Source of the DNA: Streptomyces sp. HUAS 15-9
Lineage (GTDB): Bacteria; Actinomycetota; Actinomycetes; Streptomycetales; Streptomycetaceae
Direction of reading: 5' to 3'
DNA: 64,000 nt
Assembly (NCBI RefSeq): GCF_025642155.1
Contig: NZ_CP106798.1
Location: 2,170,001-2,234,000, forward strand
Under the pieces are notes generated by a model. The model was not told the origin of the DNA and searched no databases. It saw only the letters and a list, made by a program, of their open reading frames with translations. Shown piece by piece: positions 45,035 through 53,287 of this stretch. The stretch's first letter is position 1; the number at the start of each line of letters is the position of its first letter. Made by a program: the position numbers and the translations under genes.

Positions 45035-46978
45035 GTGGGTAGGAGGCACGGCCGGGTCAAACCCGAGGTGTCCGAGTCGGAACGGCTGCTGTTCGGCGGG
45101 CCGTTGAGGTACGACATGGGATGGAACCAGCACCGGGACGCCTTCCTGGAGCTGGACTTCCGGGCCATGGTGACGCGGTTGCCCGGCATGCTGGTGTCGA
45201 GTTTCCGGCTGGCCCGGCAGGCCGACGCGCGGGCCGCGCGGACCGTGCTCGCCGCCGAGGCGGGCCGGGGCGCCGCCCAGGCGGTGAGCCTGCTGGCGGT
45301 GAACAGCGTGCTGGGGCGGCTGATCGGCGCCGGCCCGATCGAGGAGCGGCTGCGCGGCGCCGCGCCCGCCCTGGTAGCCATGGCCGCGGTGATGCTGGTG
45401 GGCGCGTTGCTGCGGGCCGCGTCGACCTACGCCACCGGCCGCCTGGAGCCCAAGGTGGAGCGGGTGGCGACCGAGTTGTACCTGGAGCGCGCGGCGGCCG
45501 TGGAACTCTCCGCGATCGAGGACCACGCCTTCCACAAACTGCTCGACACCGCGCAGTACGGCGCCCAGTCGGCCCGCCGCATGATCAGTTACGGCACCCG
45601 GGTGATCAACGCGGTGATCTCGCTCGCCGCCGCGGCGGGCGTACTGACCGTGCTGCACCCGGCCCTGCTGCCGCTGCTGGTGACCATGACCCTGCCGAGC
45701 GCCTGGGGCGCCCTGACCAACGCGCGGCGCCACTACGAGTCCTTCCACACCTGGGTGCAGCACTCCCGCGCCGGGCGTCTGATCGGCAACCTGCTCACCG
45801 AACCGGAGGCCGCCCCGGAGATCCGTGTGCACGGCGTCGGCCCGTTCCTGCTGCGGCACTTCCGGGAGATGGCGGAGACGGCGGAGGCGGAGCAGGCCCG
45901 GCTGGCCCGGCTCGCGGCGCGCACGGGCCTGATCGCGGCGGCCTGGACGGGCCTGGCGACCGTCGCGACGTACGCGACCCTGGGCGCGCTGCTGTTGTCC
46001 GGGGCGATGGCACTGTCCATGGCCGGTACGGCGGTCATCGCCATCCGCACCGGCTCCGCGAGCCTGGACACGCTCGTCCTGGAGATCAACCAACTGCACG
46101 AGGAGGCCCTGTTCGTGGGCGATCTGCAGCGGCTGTACGTCGAGGCGGCCGAGCGGGCGATCCCGGTCGGCGGGGAGCCGCTGCCCGAGGATCCGAGGGA
46201 GATCCGGTTCGAGAACGTCACCTTCGCCTATCCGGGTGAGAGCGGCCGGCCCGCCCTCGACAACGTCTCGCTCACCCTCCCGCTGGGTCGCATCGTGGCA
46301 CTGGTCGGCGAGAACGGCTCGGGCAAGACCACCCTGGTCAAACTACTGGCGGGCCTCTACAAGCCGGACCGGGGCCGGATCATGTGGGACGGCGTCGACG
46401 CGGCGGGCGCCGACCGGCACGCGCTGGCCGAGCGCATCGCGATGGTCGCCCAGGACTTCAAGCGCTGGCCCTTCACCGCGAAGGTCAATGTCGCCGTCGG
46501 GCGTTCCGCGGCGCCGCTCACCGAGGAGCGCCTGGCCTCGTCGGTCGCCGAGGCGGGCGCTCAGGACGTGGTCGCGGATCTGCCGCGCGGCCTGGACACC
46601 CTGCTGGCGCGGAACTTCAGCGGCGGGCACGAGCTGTCCGGCGGTCAGTGGCAGCGCCTCGGCATCGCCCGCGCCGCGTACCGGCGCGGGCGCATCCTGA
46701 TCGTGGACGAGCCGACGGCGGCCCTGGACGCGAGGGCCGAGCTGGAGGTCTTCGAGAAGATCCGGGCGCTGGCGGGCAGCGGCCAGACGGTCGTGCTGAT
46801 CACCCATCGGCTGGCGTCGGTACGGCACGCCGATCTGGTGCACGTCCTCGAACAGGGCCACCTGGTGGAGTCCGGCACCCCCGACGAACTCCTCGCCAAC
46901 GGCGGTGTCTACGCCGAGCTGTACGGACTCCAGGCCGACCAGTTCACCGCGAAACTCCCCGCCCCGAAGGCGAGTTGA
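45035..46978 (+). CDS. ABC transporter, fused permease and ATPase (exporter type)
   Basis: A 647-residue half transporter of the exporter class. Residues about 60-330 carry the membrane domain with five to six helices; the nucleotide-binding domain has Walker A LVGENGSGKTTLVKLLAG near 425, Q-loop VAQDFKRWPF, signature HELSGGQWQR, Walker B GRILIVDEPTAALD and the switch His in LITHRLASVRHAD. The GTG start has GGGGGAGG upstream. The N-terminus (VSESERLLFGGPLRYDMGW) is unusual and lacks a peptidase domain. Such exporters often move peptides or lipids. No biosynthetic genes are beside it, so the cargo is unknown. Confidence 0.92.
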   Translation: MGRRHGRVKPEVSESERLLFGGPLRYDMGWNQHRDAFLELDFRAMVTRLPGMLVSSFRLARQADARAARTVLAAEAGRGAAQAVSLLAVNSVLGRLIGAGPIEERLRGAAPALVAMAAVMLVGALLRAASTYATGRLEPKVERVATELYLERAAAVELSAIEDHAFHKLLDTAQYGAQSARRMISYGTRVINAVISLAAAAGVLTVLHPALLPLLVTMTLPSAWGALTNARRHYESFHTWVQHSRAGRLIGNLLTEPEAAPEIRVHGVGPFLLRHFREMAETAEAEQARLARLAARTGLIAAAWTGLATVATYATLGALLLSGAMALSMAGTAVIAIRTGSASLDTLVLEINQLHEEALFVGDLQRLYVEAAERAIPVGGEPLPEDPREIRFENVTFAYPGESGRPALDNVSLTLPLGRIVALVGENGSGKTTLVKLLAGLYKPDRGRIMWDGVDAAGADRHALAERIAMVAQDFKRWPFTAKVNVAVGRSAAPLTEERLASSVAEAGAQDVVADLPRGLDTLLARNFSGGHELSGGQWQRLGIARAAYRRGRILIVDEPTAALDARAELEVFEKIRALAGSGQTVVLITHRLASVRHADLVHVLEQGHLVESGTPDELLANGGVYAELYGLQADQFTAKLPAPKAS

Positions 46979-46991
46979 CCGGCACGGGTGT

Positions 46992-47168
46992 CTAGTCCGC
47001 GGTCTCGCCGCCGCGGACGATCACCAGGAACGTGTCCGTCGCGAGGTCCATCACGACCTCGGCGGGCAGCCCCTCCAGGCGTCGCGCGTGAGCGAACTCC
47101 TCGGCGGGCCACGAGCCTCGCGGTCCGCCGGCGGGAAAGCGTTCGAGCACTGTTCGCCCGTTCACCAT
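46992..47168 (-). CDS. Small protein of unknown function
   Basis: A 58-residue protein starting MVNGRTVLERFPAGGPRGSW and ending VIVRGGETAD. ATG 47168 is well supported by GGAGG six bases upstream, although the open frame extends further. No domain is recognised; the acidic middle and beta-like end suggest a small soluble protein. It is convergent with the ABC exporter gene, and its stop is 14 bp from that gene's stop. Confidence 0.72.
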   Translation of the reverse strand: MVNGRTVLERFPAGGPRGSWPAEEFAHARRLEGLPAEVVMDLATDTFLVIVRGGETAD

Positions 47169-47330
47169 CCTGCACCTCCAGAAAGCGTCGTTCTTGTAGG
47201 AGTTAACGCTCCGGAGAGGGGAACCGCCTCGCCCGGTGACGCGACTGAGACCTACTTGACACCGGCTCAACGCGGACGGTGAGGATCCGTTGACTTTCCG
47301 GCATTACGGACGCCGTCCGCCGGAGTCCTC

Positions 47331-48497
47331 TCAGTACGTCACCGGCAGCGCGAGCAGACCACGGGCCCGCAGGGACGAGCGCCACCGGATGTCCTCGTCG
47401 GCGAGGGCAAGCTCCGGGAACCGTTCCAGCAGGGCACCCACCGCGACCTCGGTCTCGGCGCGGGCCAGTGGGGCACCCAGGCAGTAGTGGATGCCCTGCC
47501 CTAGGGCGAGATGGCCGGAGGCGTCACGGCCGAGGTCGAGGCGGTCGGGGTCCGGGAAGCGAGCGGGATCGCGGTTGGCGGCGGACAGCGACACCCAGAC
47601 CGTCTCCCCGGCCGGGACGGTGACACCGCCGATGGTCACGTCCTCGGTGGGAAAGCGCCTGATGCCGAACAGGGCGGGACCCTCGTAGCGGGCGAACTCC
47701 TCCACGGCGGCGGGCAGTCGCGCCGGGTCCTTGCGCAGCGCGGCGAGCTGCTCGGGGTGTTGCAGCAGGGCGAGCACCGCGTTGCCGATGAGCTGGACGG
47801 TGTTCTCGTACCCGGCGAAGAGGATGAGGAAGGCGAGCGACATCAGCTCGTCCTCGGTGAGCCGGTCGCCCTCGTCGCGTACGGCGATCAGGTCGGAGAG
47901 CAGGTCGTCGGCGGGTTCGACGCGCTTGTCCGCGAGGAGCCGGGTGAGGTGGCCGAGCATGGCGACGACCGCTTCCCGGCCTGCCCCGGGCCGTGCCGGG
48001 TCGGGAGCGACCAGGGTGTCCGTCCAGACGCGGAAGTCCAGACGGTGCTCGTCCGGGATGCCGAGCAGATCGCAGATGACGGTGATGGGCAGGGGCGCCG
48101 CATAGGCGGCGACCAGGTCGATGGTGCCGTGCGGCCCGAATCCGTCGAGGAGCCGGTCTGCGGTGCGCCGGATCGGCTCGCGCAGGTGCTCGACGCGGCG
48201 CGGAGTGAAGGCCCGGGAGACCAGGCGGCGGATGCGGGTGTGGTCGGGCGGGTCCATGTTGAGGAGGTTGGCGTCCAGGGCGGGCGGCAGGGCGAACCCC
48301 TTGTACGTGCCCGCCGTGGCATGCGCCTTGTCCAGGGACAGCCGTGGGTCGCCAAGTGCTGCCCTGACGTCCTCGTAGCGGGTGACGAGCCAGGCGGGGG
48401 TGCCGTCCGGCCCGGTGATGCGGTGCACGGGCGCGCTGTCGCGCAGTCGCGCGTAGACGTCGTAGGGGTGGTCGATGAGGCCGTCCGCAAGGTCCAT
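47331..48497 (-). CDS. Cytochrome P450
   Basis: A 388-residue bacterial class I P450. The I-helix oxygen-activation motif is LFAGYENT and the heme loop is LALGQGIHYCLGAPLAR with the thiolate Cys near 339. The PERF-like region reads DPDRLDLGR. A soluble protein without membrane anchor, it needs ferredoxin and reductase, neither of which is nearby. ATG 48497 is preferred to GTG 48506: TAGGGT ends 7 nt upstream and there is no ribosome site. It follows an amidohydrolase gene with a 21-bp gap. Confidence 0.95.
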   Translation of the reverse strand: MDLADGLIDHPYDVYARLRDSAPVHRITGPDGTPAWLVTRYEDVRAALGDPRLSLDKAHATAGTYKGFALPPALDANLLNMDPPDHTRIRRLVSRAFTPRRVEHLREPIRRTADRLLDGFGPHGTIDLVAAYAAPLPITVICDLLGIPDEHRLDFRVWTDTLVAPDPARPGAGREAVVAMLGHLTRLLADKRVEPADDLLSDLIAVRDEGDRLTEDELMSLAFLILFAGYENTVQLIGNAVLALLQHPEQLAALRKDPARLPAAVEEFARYEGPALFGIRRFPTEDVTIGGVTVPAGETVWVSLSAANRDPARFPDPDRLDLGRDASGHLALGQGIHYCLGAPLARAETEVAVGALLERFPELALADEDIRWRSSLRARGLLALPVTY

Positions 48498-48504
48498 GGG
48501 ACCC

Positions 48505-48510
48505 ACCCTA
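48505..48510 (-). promoter_or_regulatory. -10 hexamer of the leaderless P450 gene
   Basis: TAGGGT on the minus strand, 7 nt before ATG 48497, in the short gap after the amidohydrolase gene. Confidence 0.5.
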
Positions 48511-48518
48511 GGGAACCG

Positions 48519-49871
48519 TCAGGTTTTGTATTCCTGGACGCGCTTCCCGTGGCTCCGGTCGACGAGCGTCGGCAGCCGTCCCGTCAACTCCTGCACCACG
48601 GCGGGCACATCGATGGTCAGCAGCTCGCGGTCGCGCATCAGGATGCGGCCGTCGACGACGGTGGTGCGGACGTCGGAGGACCGTGCGCTGTGTACGAGGG
48701 TGGCGGCGAGGTCGTGGACGGGCTGGGTGTGCGGTCCGGTGAGGTCGACGAGGACGATGTCGGCCCGGTGGCCGGGCGCGAGGGCGCCGACGCGGCCGCC
48801 CAGGCCGACCGCCTGTGCGCTCTGGAGGGTTGCGTGGTGCAGGGCTTGCCGGGACGTCAGCCGGCGCGGGTCGCCCTCGGCGGACTTCTGCACCAGGGCC
48901 GTCAGGGTCATCGACTCCCACACGTCGAGGGAGTTGTTTGAGGCGGCGCCGTCCGTGGCGAGTCCGACGGGGACGCCGACGGAACGCAGCGCCCGTACCG
49001 GTGTGGTGGTGGGCCAGCCGAACCTGAGGTAGCCGCGGGGCGCGGTGGCCACCGCCGTACGGCCCCGCGTGCGCTCCAGCAGGGGCAGGTCGCGTTCGAC
49101 GATGCCGGTGCCGTGGGCGATGAGCAGGTCGGTGTCGAGGAGCCCGGTGCGGTCCAGTAGCTCGATCGGGGTCATACCGTGCCGGGCGAGGCCGGCCTCG
49201 GTCTGGTCGCGGTTCTCGGCGGCGTGGATGTGGACGGGCAGACCGTGGGCGCGGGCGAGTTCGGCGGTGGCGGCGAGGTCGTCGTCCGTGACGGTGTAGG
49301 GGGCGTGCGGGGCGAGGGCGGTGGTGATACGGCCGTCCGCGCCACCCCGGTGCCGCAGCGCGAACTCCAGCGACTTCTCCCGGCCTTCGGCCCCTTGCGA
49401 GGAGAAGTAGGCCTCCCCCAGATGGGCCCTGATCCCGCACTCTGCGACGACGGCGGCGACCGCGTCCATAGCGAAGTAGTGGTCGGCGAAGCAGGTGACG
49501 CCGCCGCGGATCATCTCGGCGCAGGCCAGCCGCGCGCCCAGCTCCACATCCCTCTCGGTCAGGTTGGACTCGACGGGCCACACGACGTCGTTGAACCACT
49601 CCTCGGTCGGCAGATCCTCGGCCAGACCGCGCAGGGCCACCATCGGCGCGTGCGTGTGACAGTTGATCAGACCGGGCATCGCGACCTGCCCGCGGGCGTC
49701 CACGCGCTCGGCGGCGGGCAGGTCGCGTACGGCCGCGGAGCCGGTCACCGTGTCGATGACCCGGTCCCGTACGACGATCGCGGCGTCCTCCCGGAACCTG
49801 ATCCGTTCTTGATCGTCGTGCACCAGGGCGGTGCATCCAGTGATGATGAGGTCGGCGGGCGCGGGACTCAT
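48519..49871 (-). CDS. Amidohydrolase of the TRZ/ATZ (nucleoside/SAH deaminase-like) family
   Basis: A 450-residue metal-dependent deaminase-type hydrolase. Metal and catalytic motifs are in order: AMPGLINCHTHAPM (HxH), VHIHAAENRDQTEAG, LIAHGTGI and GLATDGAASNNSLD. The closest families deaminate S-adenosylhomocysteine, 5'-methylthioadenosine, guanine derivatives or triazines. It is translated before the P450 gene on the same strand. ATG 49871 is chosen from a TACGTT hexamer 6 nt upstream; an ATG at 49895 is also in frame. Confidence 0.9.
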   Translation of the reverse strand: MSPAPADLIITGCTALVHDDQERIRFREDAAIVVRDRVIDTVTGSAAVRDLPAAERVDARGQVAMPGLINCHTHAPMVALRGLAEDLPTEEWFNDVVWPVESNLTERDVELGARLACAEMIRGGVTCFADHYFAMDAVAAVVAECGIRAHLGEAYFSSQGAEGREKSLEFALRHRGGADGRITTALAPHAPYTVTDDDLAATAELARAHGLPVHIHAAENRDQTEAGLARHGMTPIELLDRTGLLDTDLLIAHGTGIVERDLPLLERTRGRTAVATAPRGYLRFGWPTTTPVRALRSVGVPVGLATDGAASNNSLDVWESMTLTALVQKSAEGDPRRLTSRQALHHATLQSAQAVGLGGRVGALAPGHRADIVLVDLTGPHTQPVHDLAATLVHSARSSDVRTTVVDGRILMRDRELLTIDVPAVVQELTGRLPTLVDRSHGKRVQEYKT

Positions 49872-49877
49872 TGCGCC

Positions 49878-49883
49878 AACGTA
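49878..49883 (-). promoter_or_regulatory. -10 hexamer of the leaderless amidohydrolase gene
   Basis: TACGTT on the minus strand, 6 nt before ATG 49871. Confidence 0.5.
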
Positions 49884-49973
49884 CGGCAGGGTCATCGGGT
49901 CGTGTGAGCCGAAGCGCGGATCCGCAGCTGACGTCGGTGGGCCGCTGAACCGGTCACACAGGGCTGGAGCCGG

Positions 49974-51844
49974 TCACACGGCGACGGGCGTCCAGGTCCG
50001 CGGCGCCGCCGCCGGGAGCCCCAGCCGCCGCCACCCCCGCTCCAGCTCGGCCAGCAGCTCGTCGAGGTGCTCGGTGTGGTGTGGTGTGAGCCGACCCGTG
50101 TCGTCGAGGTGCACGGCGCACGCCGTGGTCGTGTCGACCAGCCGTTCGAGGACGGCCGCGACGGCGTCCGTGCCCTCGGTGTGCCGGGCGAGGGCGGGCA
50201 GCTCGGCGGCGGCGAGGGCGATGGCCGTACGGGCCTCGGACAGGGTGCGGTAGGCCTCCCGCCGCAGGGCCCATCGCTCCGTCCGGTCGTCCGACTCGCT
50301 CAGGACGTGGTCGAGGTAGTCCCGCGCAGCACTCCCGGCGGCCACGAGCCGCGCGCGCACGCCGCCGCCCCGCTCCCCCGGCATCGGCAGATGCCCGACG
50401 ATCAGCACGATCGCGCAGGCCAGCAGCGTCTCGCCGATCCGGCCGGCAGAGGCCTGCGGCTCTCCGCCGACCATGACCAGTGCGAGGACGAACACGGTGA
50501 CGACGGCGGTCAGGGCGGCGAAGTGCCGGGTGGCGACGGGGAGGAGCGCACCGCTGACGGCCACCAGCACGACCAGCCCCTCGGGCCGGGGCAGCACGGC
50601 GGCGAAGCCCGCGAAGACGAGGGCGCCGAGCACGGTCCCCGCCGCCCGGCACAGCACCCGGGACACCAGCGGTCCGAGATCAGGCTTGACGAGGAAGACG
50701 GCGGTGACGGGGAGCCAGTACCAGTGCGGGTGCTGCCCGTACCAGCGGGCGTCGTGCAGGGCCTGCGCGATGGCCACGGCGGCGCCGAAGCAGAGGGCGA
50801 CGCGCAGGCCGTACTCGCGTCCGCCGGTGCCGAGCGCGGCCCGCACGAGGTCCCGCGTTCGGCGACGGCGGGTGAGCACCCGGTGCTCCGCGCCCTCGGC
50901 CCGGTCGAAGGCCTCGGCGGCGCGCAGCAGGGCGTCGTCCAGGGCGCGCAGGGCAGGGGCGGACCGACCGGGCGCGGGCAGCGGCCCGCTGCCACGGTTG
51001 CCCCGCACGGCGGCGGCGAGGCGCCGGGGTCCTTCCGCGGCCCGTTCACCGACGGCCTCCCCGCCCAGGTCAGGGCGGTCGCGGCCTCGGCCAGGGGGAG
51101 CGCGGCGGCGTACTGCGCGTGCAGCCGGCGTTCGGCCACGGAGCCGGCGTACCGCCGCAGCCGGGGCCCGGCGAGCGCGTCCTGCGCATGGTCCAGTGCG
51201 CCGGTGAGCGCGGCCCGCCGGGCGAGAGCCTCCTCGGTCCCCACGGCATCCAGCAGCTCGGCGACGGCGTCGTACACCCCGGCGACGGCGTCCCGCTCCC
51301 CGTCGAACCGGTAGTCACCCGCGATCGCACCGGGCGTGGGCAGGGCCAGCCGCAGCACGAGCAGCCAGCCGGCCCCCGCGAGGAAGGCGAGGGCCCGCTG
51401 CCACCCCGGCTCGGGCAGCGGCATACCGGCTCCGATGGCGGAGGCGACGAGCAGCTGCGTACCGGCACCGGAGGCGACGGGCCCGACGGCGCTCATGCCT
51501 CCGGCGAGGAATCCGAGCCCGGTGAGGACAAGGGTCAGCGGCAGGGCTCCGACGTGCTGTCCGGCGTACGTCCCGACGAGCAGCCCCGCTGCCCCGGCCA
51601 GCGCGGGCACCCCGAGCAACCTGACAGCCGCCCGCCGGCTGCCGGGCCGGTCGTTGACCCCGGCGAGCAGGGCGGCGACAGCGGCGACGACGCCGAGGGA
51701 GATGCGGTCGGTGAGGACGGCGGCGAGCAGCAGCGGCCCGGCGGCCAGCGCACCCCGGGTGACCGCGCTCCAGGGGACGGGCCCGCGCTGGGCGCGGAGG
51801 GCATGGGCCAGCCAGGGCGGCAGTGCGGGAACGGGGCGGGACAC
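49974..51844 (-). pseudogene. FUSC-family membrane protein, split by a one-base frameshift
   Basis: An aromatic-acid-exporter-like (FUSC) membrane protein with two hydrophobic halves. The N-terminal half, from GTG 51844 with AGGAG upstream, has VTRGALAAGPLLLAAVLTDR and further helices to about 51060. The C-terminal half resumes in another frame as RGNRGSGPLPAPGRSAPALR and continues through GAAVAIAQALHDARWYGQHP to the stop at 49974. The shift is at about 51052-51055, where restoring one G (GGAGGCCGGTCGG) rejoins the frames into about 623 residues. Both halves look under normal coding constraint, so an assembly error is as likely as a real mutation. Confidence 0.8.
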
Positions 51845-52036
51845 GGGGCTCCTGTCCGGACGAGGGCGGGGTGTGCCTTCGGGCGACGGTGGCCGAGTGG
51901 TGGGCTGTGGTGTCCAGGGTAGATCGTGTTCCCGGAGCAAATGGGACGATCAGGTTGCCGGGGCGTGACGGATGGCCGGTGAGTCGAGTTCTTTATGAAC
52001 GCAATGTCGTATCCGAGCGGGTCAGAGTTAGGTGGA

Positions 52037-52061
52037 CCCGGGGGCGTAGCCTGCCCCCGGG
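52037..52061. terminator. Strong hairpin downstream of the tRNA-like RNAs
   Basis: A 9-bp stem (CCCGGGGGC 52037-52045 with GCCCCCGGG 52053-52061) and a 7-base loop. It is downstream on the minus strand of both tRNA-like RNAs and also precedes the FUSC gene. The rest of 51845-52104 shows no gene. Confidence 0.55.
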
Positions 52062-52104
52062 CCCGGAGAAGCCGCCCATCGTCGCACGCCGGCACGCTTG
52101 AGAA

Positions 52105-52206
52105 CCCGGGTCAGTCGTGATGTCGCCGCGTCCTACCTTTGGACCACCGCGCATCGAGCTGCGCGGGCAGGACTTGAACCTGCATCTCGACGTGCTGGGG
52201 CCCGAG
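52105..52206 (-). ncRNA. Second permuted tRNA-like RNA (YrlA-like, Ro motif not evident)
   Basis: Minus-strand order: anticodon-stem-like CGTCG (52192-52188), 4-base variable loop, T-arm GCAGG-TTCAAGT-CCTGC (52183-52167), acceptor 3' strand CCGCGCA (52166-52160), a 6-base joining loop, acceptor 5' strand TGCGCGG (52153-52147), D-arm GTCC-AAAGGTA-GGAC (52144-52130), then CGGCG (52128-52124). All seven acceptor pairs and four D-stem pairs form, and the last stem pairs with one G-U. The fold is a tRNA whose ends emerge at the anticodon stem. I do not see the GACGAAG/GTTGA pair beside the inner stem, so Ro60 binding is uncertain. Ends are approximate. Confidence 0.65.
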
Positions 52207-52255
52207 CCCGTTCGATCCGGCGATCGGCGGCGAATGCTGAGTCTGGAGCGAGAGT

Positions 52256-52366
52256 CTGAGATTCAACGCGGTCTGCCTCTGCCGTTTGGGCTACCGCGGC
52301 ACGGGATGAATGCCGCGGGGAGGACTCGAACCTCCACTGGAACCGCTTCGTCACGACAAGCCTCAG
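52256..52366 (-). ncRNA. yrlA: YrlA-type bacterial Y RNA with circularly permuted tRNA-like domain
   Basis: Minus-strand order: GACGAAG (52352-52346), stem strand CGGTT, variable loop CCAGT, T-arm GGAGG-TTCGAGT-CCTCC (52335-52319), acceptor 3' strand CCGCGGC (52318-52312), a linker of 11 bases, acceptor 5' strand GCCGCGG (52300-52294), a TA-GCCC...GGC D-arm with the conserved GG, stem strand GACCG (52273-52269), then GTTGA (52267-52263). All seven acceptor pairs and the five inner-stem pairs form. CTGAG (52366-52362) can pair with CTCAG (52260-52256) outside. GACGAAG fits the bacterial Ro-binding consensus GNCGAAN0-1G, and GTTGA fits the opposite strand. Such RNAs tether Ro60 to nucleases and mimic tRNA. 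Ends are approximate. Confidence 0.75.
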
Positions 52367-52389
52367 CTTCAGCTTGCGCTCCTCGCGCA

Positions 52390-52411
52390 CCCCGGTCTCG
52401 AGGGACCGGGG
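52390..52411 (-). terminator. Hairpin between the DUF7873-type gene and the Y RNAs
   Basis: On the minus strand CCCCGGTC (52411-52404) and GACCGGGG (52397-52390) form an 8-bp stem with a 6-base loop, 11 bases after the stop codon. It probably separates the protein gene transcript from the RNA unit. Confidence 0.6.
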
Positions 52412-52422
52412 ATTCTCGAAGG

Positions 52423-53154
52423 CTACCCGAACAGGTAGCCGAACACGGCGTCACCCACCCGCTGGTCGACGACGTCGGTGCCGTTCGCCTCTTCCCGGGC
52501 GAACTTCACGGCCTGCTGCAACTTCTCGACACGGTCGAGGAGTTCGTTGACGCGCCGGGCGGGAAGGGCGCCGGAGAACTTCACGGTGGTCCAGTACCCG
52601 ACGGGAATGTCCTCGTAGTACACCTCGACCTGAGCCGGGTGCTTCTCGGTGGCCTCGGCCTTGACGTGGTTCCTGGGCACCTTCTTGGTGCGCAGCGTCC
52701 GCACGGGCTCCGTCTTCCACGCGTCGGTGGACGGGTCCTGCGCCCAGGACTCGGAGGCGTCGAGGACGGGCAGCTTCCGTACGAAGGTGTTGAGGTCGAC
52801 GAGCTGCTTCTCCAGGAACAGCAGGTAGGCCACGGGCACGTCGGCGACGAGCACCCGCCCGTCCACCTTCACATCGGCCCGCGCGGTGCAGTTGGCCCAG
52901 TCCTTGGTGGCGGTCACGTCGAAGAGCCGGGTCAGCGTCGCCGCGGTCTCGCGCAGCACGTCCTCGGCCTTGACCTGCACCCGCGTGGACTCGGGCGGCA
53001 ACTGCTCGCCCTCCTCGTCCTTGGGCTGGTAGGTCCGCGAGATACCGGCCAGCAACGCGGGCTTCTGCAGGCCGTGGTGCGCGGACGTCAGGTCCTGGTG
53101 CGCCTTGGACTTGATGCCCTTCTCCACTGCGATGATCTGATTGAGTTTCGCCAC
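52423..53154 (-). CDS. Conserved actinobacterial protein (DUF7873-type)
   Basis: A 243-residue soluble protein starting MAKLNQIIAVEKGIKSKAHQ. I associate this start with a family labelled DUF7873, from memory and not from a search. It is rich in charged residues, with conserved stretches ISRTYQPKDEEGEQLPPES, TLTRLFDVTATKDWANC, LLFLEKQLVDLNTFVRKLPV and WTTVKFSGALPARRVNELL. No catalytic motif is evident. The GTG at 53154 is preferred: TACCGT ends 7 nt upstream and the upstream frame is Ala/Arg noise. It directly precedes the two tRNA-like RNAs on the same strand, so a link to Y RNA biology is possible. Confidence 0.85.
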   Translation of the reverse strand: MAKLNQIIAVEKGIKSKAHQDLTSAHHGLQKPALLAGISRTYQPKDEEGEQLPPESTRVQVKAEDVLRETAATLTRLFDVTATKDWANCTARADVKVDGRVLVADVPVAYLLFLEKQLVDLNTFVRKLPVLDASESWAQDPSTDAWKTEPVRTLRTKKVPRNHVKAEATEKHPAQVEVYYEDIPVGYWTTVKFSGALPARRVNELLDRVEKLQQAVKFAREEANGTDVVDQRVGDAVFGYLFG

Positions 53155-53161
53155 GTCGGAG

Positions 53162-53167
53162 ACGGTA
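53162..53167 (-). promoter_or_regulatory. -10 hexamer of the leaderless DUF7873-type gene
   Basis: TACCGT on the minus strand, 7 nt before GTG 53154. Confidence 0.5.
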
Positions 53168-53287
53168 GCAGCGGCAGCTGCCCGACTTCGAAGGATTATT
53201 CGGCGGCGGATCGCTTCGGCCGCTGGCCCCGCTGAGACACGCACGGAGCCCCCGGCAAGCGCACGCCTGCCGGGGGCTCCGCCGGTG

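Noticed and set aside
47331..49871. Secondary-metabolite gene cluster around the P450 and amidohydrolase
   Set aside because: There is no synthase, tailoring set or pathway regulator nearby. Two enzymes alone do not support a cluster.
52105..52366. Canonical tRNA genes or tRNA pseudogenes
   Set aside because: The 3' halves precede the 5' halves in both units, and each half pairs only with its own permuted partner. No standard-order tRNA can be folded.
52105..52366. Permuted group I intron-tRNA arrangement or eukaryote-type permuted tRNAs
   Set aside because: The flanking sequence is far too short for an intron, and U33 is missing in the possible anticodon loop of the second unit. The Ro motif in the first unit supports a Y RNA instead.
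52133..52390. An 85-residue open frame across the Y RNA region
   Set aside because: It is translated through the T-arms and acceptor strands of two RNAs and has no ribosome site or protein-like composition.
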